In this document: positions 14,445 through 15,241 of the stretch, piece by piece
Numbering within the stretch: position 1 is the first letter of the stretch
Layout: each line of letters begins with the position of its first letter
Origin: W11650 sp963545585
GTDB lineage: Bacteria; Bacillota; Clostridia; Lachnospirales; Vallitaleaceae
NCBI GenBank assembly: GCA_963545585.1
Contig: CAUUKX010000049.1
Span: 1-15,241, forward strand
DNA: 15,241 nucleotides
Direction of reading: 5' to 3'
Made by a program: the position numbers and the translations under genes
Notes under the pieces: model-generated
What the model was told of the DNA's origin: nothing
Seen by the model: the letters and a program-made list of their open reading frames with translations, nothing else
The model's database searches: none

Positions 14445-15050
14445 ATGAATATTACTCCTTATTCCCGAAATATGACCGCCTTGACGGCTCGAGCCGTCAA
14501 CCAGCCCACCCCAAAACAATCCGCTTTTTTATCCAAAGAAAACGTCGAGGGTACAGAAAGCAGCACGAATCATCAGAAAACAAGCACAGAACAATTTGAC
14601 CATCGGCCACGCTGGCAAAAGGGGGCTTTGCCGGTTTCTTCTAGTGCAGGGGCTATCACCTTTGATAAAACTTCTACGGCCGAAAAGCCCGTTATGCGGG
14701 TCGGCGATACCGGTTTGCTGATTGACCCGACCAAGGTTGACCTTTCTAACTGTACGGAAGTGGAAAAGGAGGCTTATTGCTGCTATCTGGACGCTTGTAT
14801 GCGGCGAGATGGGATTCCTGTTCCTAAAGGCGGGTCTAGTTTGCAACTTTGGGTTTGTTCTGTTATGAACGATATAGCAAAACATGGCAGTTTTTCAGAA
14901 CCCACGCCAGAAGAAAAAATGACAGTTAAGAAAAACTGGCTCGGAATGTTGACTTCGGCCGTGCAAACGCTGTTAAATGTCAAAGACTATGGTCAGTATC
15001 TGGAAATGAAAAAAATACTGGACTATATCGAACAGGAAAAAAAGGCTTAG
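14445..15050 (+). CDS. unknown 201-residue protein, tandem copy 2
   Basis: Second copy of the preceding gene, 199 of 201 residues identical: Thr17 is Ala here, and the Lys near the C-terminus (DYIEKEKK) is Gln (DYIEQEKK). The ribosome site AAAGGATTTCCTCT before the ATG is duplicated too, so both copies should be translated equally. The long unchanged middle means no sign of decay in either copy. As with copy 1 no family is recognised: a low-complexity N-terminal quarter, a Cys-containing helical core and a charged C-terminal helix. It is the last gene of the visible operon; 39 bases after its stop begins an inverted-repeat element that may also terminate transcription. Confidence 0.8.
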   Translation: MNITPYSRNMTALTARAVNQPTPKQSAFLSKENVEGTESSTNHQKTSTEQFDHRPRWQKGALPVSSSAGAITFDKTSTAEKPVMRVGDTGLLIDPTKVDLSNCTEVEKEAYCCYLDACMRRDGIPVPKGGSSLQLWVCSVMNDIAKHGSFSEPTPEEKMTVKKNWLGMLTSAVQTLLNVKDYGQYLEMKKILDYIEQEKKA

Positions 15051-15089
15051 AAAAACTGCTGCCCAAGCAAATGATAGATTTCGTCTGTT

Positions 15090-15190
15090 AAAAGGGGCTG
15101 CTGCAAAATAGAGATTGTGCACAAGATGTAGTGGCATTTCATACCATCCTATAACTTGTGTAAAACTCTTAAAATGCAGCCGCCTCTTTT
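15090..15190. mobile_element. MITE-like element or IS remnant with terminal inverted repeats (alternatively a terminator)
   Basis: AAAAGGGGCTGCTGCA (15090-15105) pairs with TGCAGCCGCCTCTTTT (15175-15190), with one mismatch and one G-U pair. Just inside, CACAAG/CTTGTG form a second stem. GGGGCTGYTGCAAAAT resembles insertion-sequence ends of the IS1182 type from memory, which suggests a miniature non-coding derivative. No target-site duplication is obvious. Because the right arm ends in six T's, the hairpin could also end transcription of the secreted-protein operon. Confidence 0.45.
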
Positions 15191-15241
15191 TTGTAAAATC
15201 CCAATATCTAAGGATTGAAAAAATTTGCTTTTTCTGTTAAA

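Larger units (their letters stand above)
13811..15050 (+). repeat. 620-bp perfect-length tandem duplication
   Basis: Unit 1 is 13811-14430, unit 2 is 14431-15050, each covering ribosome site, gene and stop. I count four substitutions, two near each end (at 13848, 13873, 14410 and 14414 against unit 2), with about 535 bases between them identical. The sequence TAGAAA stands at the left edge, the junction and the right edge (13808, 14428, 15048), a 6-base microhomology that could have seeded the duplication. Confidence 0.95.

Noticed and set aside
1..15241. CRISPR arrays, tRNA or rRNA genes, prophage genes
   Set aside because: No regularly spaced short repeats, no tRNA cloverleaf with a T-loop consensus and no rRNA or phage structural sequence were found on either strand.

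Overview
The window looks chromosomal and comes from a low-to-moderate GC Firmicute, most likely a Clostridia/Lachnospiraceae-type anaerobe. This rests on SpoVG, a Bacillus-type PurR repressor, a DnaD-like primosome protein followed by a DnaI/DnaC-type helicase loader, strong AGGAGG-like ribosome binding sites and TTGaca-17-TATAAT promoters. Genus cannot be fixed from the sequence alone.

Left end (1-2105, all minus strand): purR, spoVG, then a GlmU-type left-handed beta-helix acyltransferase gene that runs off the left edge. This is the purR-spoVG-glmU(-prs) order of Bacillus subtilis without yabJ. The glmU-like gene starts directly with the linker helix and has no uridylyltransferase domain. 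A strong terminator separates spoVG from it, and it has its own promoter. The divergent region 2106-2963 holds purR promoters, a potentially structured minus-strand RNA, and a good promoter plus a hairpin-rich 5' leader for murC.

Plus-strand block (2964-6854): murC, then a 295-base gap with at least four same-orientation DnaA-box-like 9-mers (two perfect TTATCCACA), then the overlapping dnaD-like and dnaI/dnaC-like primosome genes.

Minus-strand block (7005-12940), in transcription order: asnS (with a leader that can form two interlocking 9-bp stems), an unrecognised single-pass membrane protein overlapping or abutting asnS, pfkA with an unusual active-site motif, a leucine-carboxyl-methyltransferase-like gene abutting pfkA, and a DinJ-YafQ type II toxin-antitoxin pair. 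A 22-bp-stem palindrome and a terminator-like hairpin lie between the toxin and dnaI.

Right end (13376-15241, plus strand): an accessory-looking operon with a small secreted protein followed by two almost identical 201-residue genes of unknown function. These two are a perfect-length 620-bp tandem duplication with four substitutions. After them lies a roughly 100-bp element with 16-bp terminal inverted repeats, resembling a MITE/IS end or a terminator.

The observations most worth a second look are the asnS and murC leader RNAs, the DnaA-box cluster in front of the primosome genes, the duplicated ORFan pair with its secreted partner, the stand-alone GlmU beta-helix and the Lys-substituted phosphofructokinase.
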